Shown in pieces: positions 62,807 through 64,000 of a stretch of 64,000 bases of DNA (the first letter of the stretch is position 1; each line of letters opens with the position of its first letter). The notes beneath the pieces were generated by a model that searched no databases, was not told the DNA's origin, and was given only the letters and a program-made list of their open reading frames with translations. The translations under genes and the position numbers were made by a program. The stretch comes from an uncultured Lachnospiraceae bacterium. Lineage in GTDB: Bacteria; Bacillota; Clostridia; Lachnospirales; Lachnospiraceae. The stretch lies in contig CAJUMB010000006.1 of assembly GCA_910587105.1 (NCBI GenBank), positions 1-64,000 on the forward strand, given 5' to 3'.

Positions 62807-62930
62807 TTATCTAAGTAAAAGCTTCTGCAAAATGATATCCATCTGTTCTTCCTGCCCTCCGGCTGCGCCCACAGCGCTGCCGATAAGCTTCAATCCCGTA
62901 TGCGGAAGGAGCTGAAAAAGGAGATCACGG
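62807..62930 (-). pseudogene. Remnant of another 163-aa protein gene
   Basis: On the - strand this reads L-K-L-I-G-S-A-V-G-A-A-G-G-Q-E-E-Q-M-D and ends at TAA 62807-62809, matching the C-terminus of the 163-aa family (LKLIDSAVGTAGGQEKQMD). Just upstream, a frameshifted piece resembling FRSMW is visible. It lies next to the complete - strand copy at 62938, so it is a decayed tandem duplicate. Confidence 0.7.
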
Positions 62931-62937
62931 TATAAGG

Positions 62938-63426
62938 TTATTCTTTTGTCCAGGAGGGATCTTCCTGGCTTTCCAGCTGCCCTCCTGACGTACCCACAGC
63001 ACTGTCAATTAATTTTAACATCTCCCACATGGAGCGGAAATACACGGTCTTGTCCTCCTCCATCCATGTAATACGACCCTGCCAGCTGCTGTTCTGCCGG
63101 TGCTGGACGCGGATGATAAATGTCCCCAGGTCCCCGTGCCTGTCCATTAATTCTTCGTCACTCATAATCTTTGCCCTCCCTGTCCTGCAGTTTCCCGGCT
63201 GTGCGCTGCCATCCTGGAATGTCCGGCTGGCGGCGGTTGGATGGGGAAAATTAATCGAATCATAAAAATGCTCCATTTCAAATAAAAGCTGCTCTATATT
63301 GGCAAAAGGGATTTCCTTTCTGCTGTAGCTGTGGCAGAGCCTGCCGCTTAACGTGCGTCCTGCCGCCTGGTCCACACATAGAACCACGCCATTGGGTGCT
63401 CCTATGTACCACTGGGTTTTTGACAT
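62938..63426 (-). CDS. Conserved 162-aa protein with HRQNSSWQG motif, cluster C
   Basis: The third complete member of the family in this window, on the - strand. It shows WYIGAPNGVVLCVDQAAG, MEHFYDSINFPHP, GDLGTFIIRVQHRQNSSWQG, ITWMEEDKTVYFRSMWEM and LKLIDSAVGTSGG. It starts 7 bp after the regulator stop, with AAAGGATAAGAGG upstream. Its presence behind a third regulator confirms that the pair moves as a unit. No function is known. Confidence 0.82.
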   Translation of the reverse strand: MSKTQWYIGAPNGVVLCVDQAAGRTLSGRLCHSYSRKEIPFANIEQLLFEMEHFYDSINFPHPTAASRTFQDGSAQPGNCRTGRAKIMSDEELMDRHGDLGTFIIRVQHRQNSSWQGRITWMEEDKTVYFRSMWEMLKLIDSAVGTSGGQLESQEDPSWTKE

Positions 63427-63433
63427 AAGCCTC

Positions 63434-64000
63434 TTATCCTTTCCTCTTGTTCATGAGGTTATCCCTTTTCTCAGCAGTGCAGATAACGCTACTCACATAA
63501 TACCGCACCCCAGTCCTCTGTCTTCCGACCAGAAAATTATAGTTGATCCTTCTCTGAAGCACACTGCAGTCCTCCCGGGTGAGGTTCACCAGCAGTACCA
63601 GGTACTGACCCCTCCCGTACCGGTTGATGGCATCTCCCCGGCGTACAGACTGGACGATAGCGTTTCCCAGCCTCTGGGACAGATCTTCCAGCATAGGGCC
63701 TTCTTTCATAGGGTTCCCCTTGCTGTCCACAACGGTACAGAGCATCAGATAGACAGACTGTCCGCCCCGCTCCATAACCCTGGCCATCATCTGGTAAATT
63801 CCCTGAAACACTGGATAAGAACACAAATATCCGCCGCTTTCTGCGCTGTTTTCAGACAGTTTTGCCTGGATATCATCCAGCACCGCATAATGGTGTCCCA
63901 TCTGGCTGCCCATCTTGTCAAGCAGCTCCATCAGACGTTTAGACGGTCTGAGACCCAGTTCCTGCAGATACAGGTCTACTGTGTCATCGTAGAGTTTCCG
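63434..64000 (-). CDS. BTAD-domain regulator, cluster C, N-terminus beyond window
   Basis: The C-terminal 188 residues of a third BTAD regulator; the frame is open to the right edge, starting R-K-L-Y-D-D-T-V-D. Seen are the end of the BTAD repeats (LQELGLRPSKRLMELLDKMG), CSYPVFQGIYQMMARVMERG, and the degenerate GGDEF-like region RRGDAINRYGRGQYLVLLV. It is closer to the cluster A protein (GRGQY) than to cluster B (GAGQY). It implies another fibre cluster to the right, transcribed towards this window. Confidence 0.87.
   Translation of the reverse strand, partial: RKLYDDTVDLYLQELGLRPSKRLMELLDKMGSQMGHHYAVLDDIQAKLSENSAESGGYLCSYPVFQGIYQMMARVMERGGQSVYLMLCTVVDSKGNPMKEGPMLEDLSQRLGNAIVQSVRRGDAINRYGRGQYLVLLVNLTREDCSVLQRRINYNFLVGRQRTGVRYYVSSVICTAEKRDNLMNKRKG

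Overview
The window looks like a chromosomal segment of a Gram-positive anaerobe of the Lachnospiraceae (Clostridia). The reasons are class C sortases with LPxTG-type pilins, SipW/TasA-type secretion genes, a clostridial hybrid cluster protein, sigma-A-type promoters with AGGAGG ribosome sites, and many TTG/GTG starts. No rRNA, tRNA, intact transposase, integrase or CRISPR array was seen. The genus assignment is inference only.

Region 1 (1-15.5 kb) is a surface-fibre locus, cluster A, on the + strand. In order it encodes a coiled-coil-type protein (cut by the left edge), a Ser/Lys signal peptidase I, a 1610-aa LPETG adhesin, an LPSTG major pilin, a class C sortase, a secreted pilin-like protein without a sorting signal, two TasA-like proteins, two C-terminally membrane-anchored proteins, a SipW-type (Ser/His) signal peptidase, a BTAD regulator with a degenerate GGDEF-like tail, and a 163-aa conserved protein. 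Region 4 (44.1-62.0 kb) is a second copy, cluster B. It has the same order but adds a catalytically dead signal peptidase and a second sortase, and its 1982-aa adhesin has a different middle. The last 1.1 kb holds the 3' end of a third copy, cluster C, on the - strand. Two decayed fragments of the same module lie at about 34.2-34.5 kb and 62.8-62.9 kb. The module thus joins sortase-built pili to a SipW/TasA-type fibre system and has been duplicated repeatedly.

Region 2 (15.6-24.4 kb) holds ordinary genes: an Ig-like/FN3 surface protein, a DUF4474 protein with a metallophosphoesterase, a transglutaminase-like lipoprotein, adenine deaminase, an SPFH protein with a ribbon-helix-helix partner, and a GNAT/TetR pair with a clear promoter-operator. 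An AT-rich accessory stretch follows (24.4-29.9 kb). It has a three-gene operon (membrane protein, phosphoribosyltransferase-like protein, unknown protein) and a HipA-like kinase. This stretch is the best candidate for an undescribed conflict or stress system.

Region 3 (30-43.4 kb) holds a chemoreceptor, hydroxylamine reductase (hcp), and a sugar/amino-sugar utilisation operon: G1PDH-like dehydrogenase, ABC transporter, class III aminotransferase, ROK repressor, ROK kinase, NagB and SGNH hydrolase. The transporter's binding protein and first permease are broken by internal deletions, so this operon appears to be decaying.
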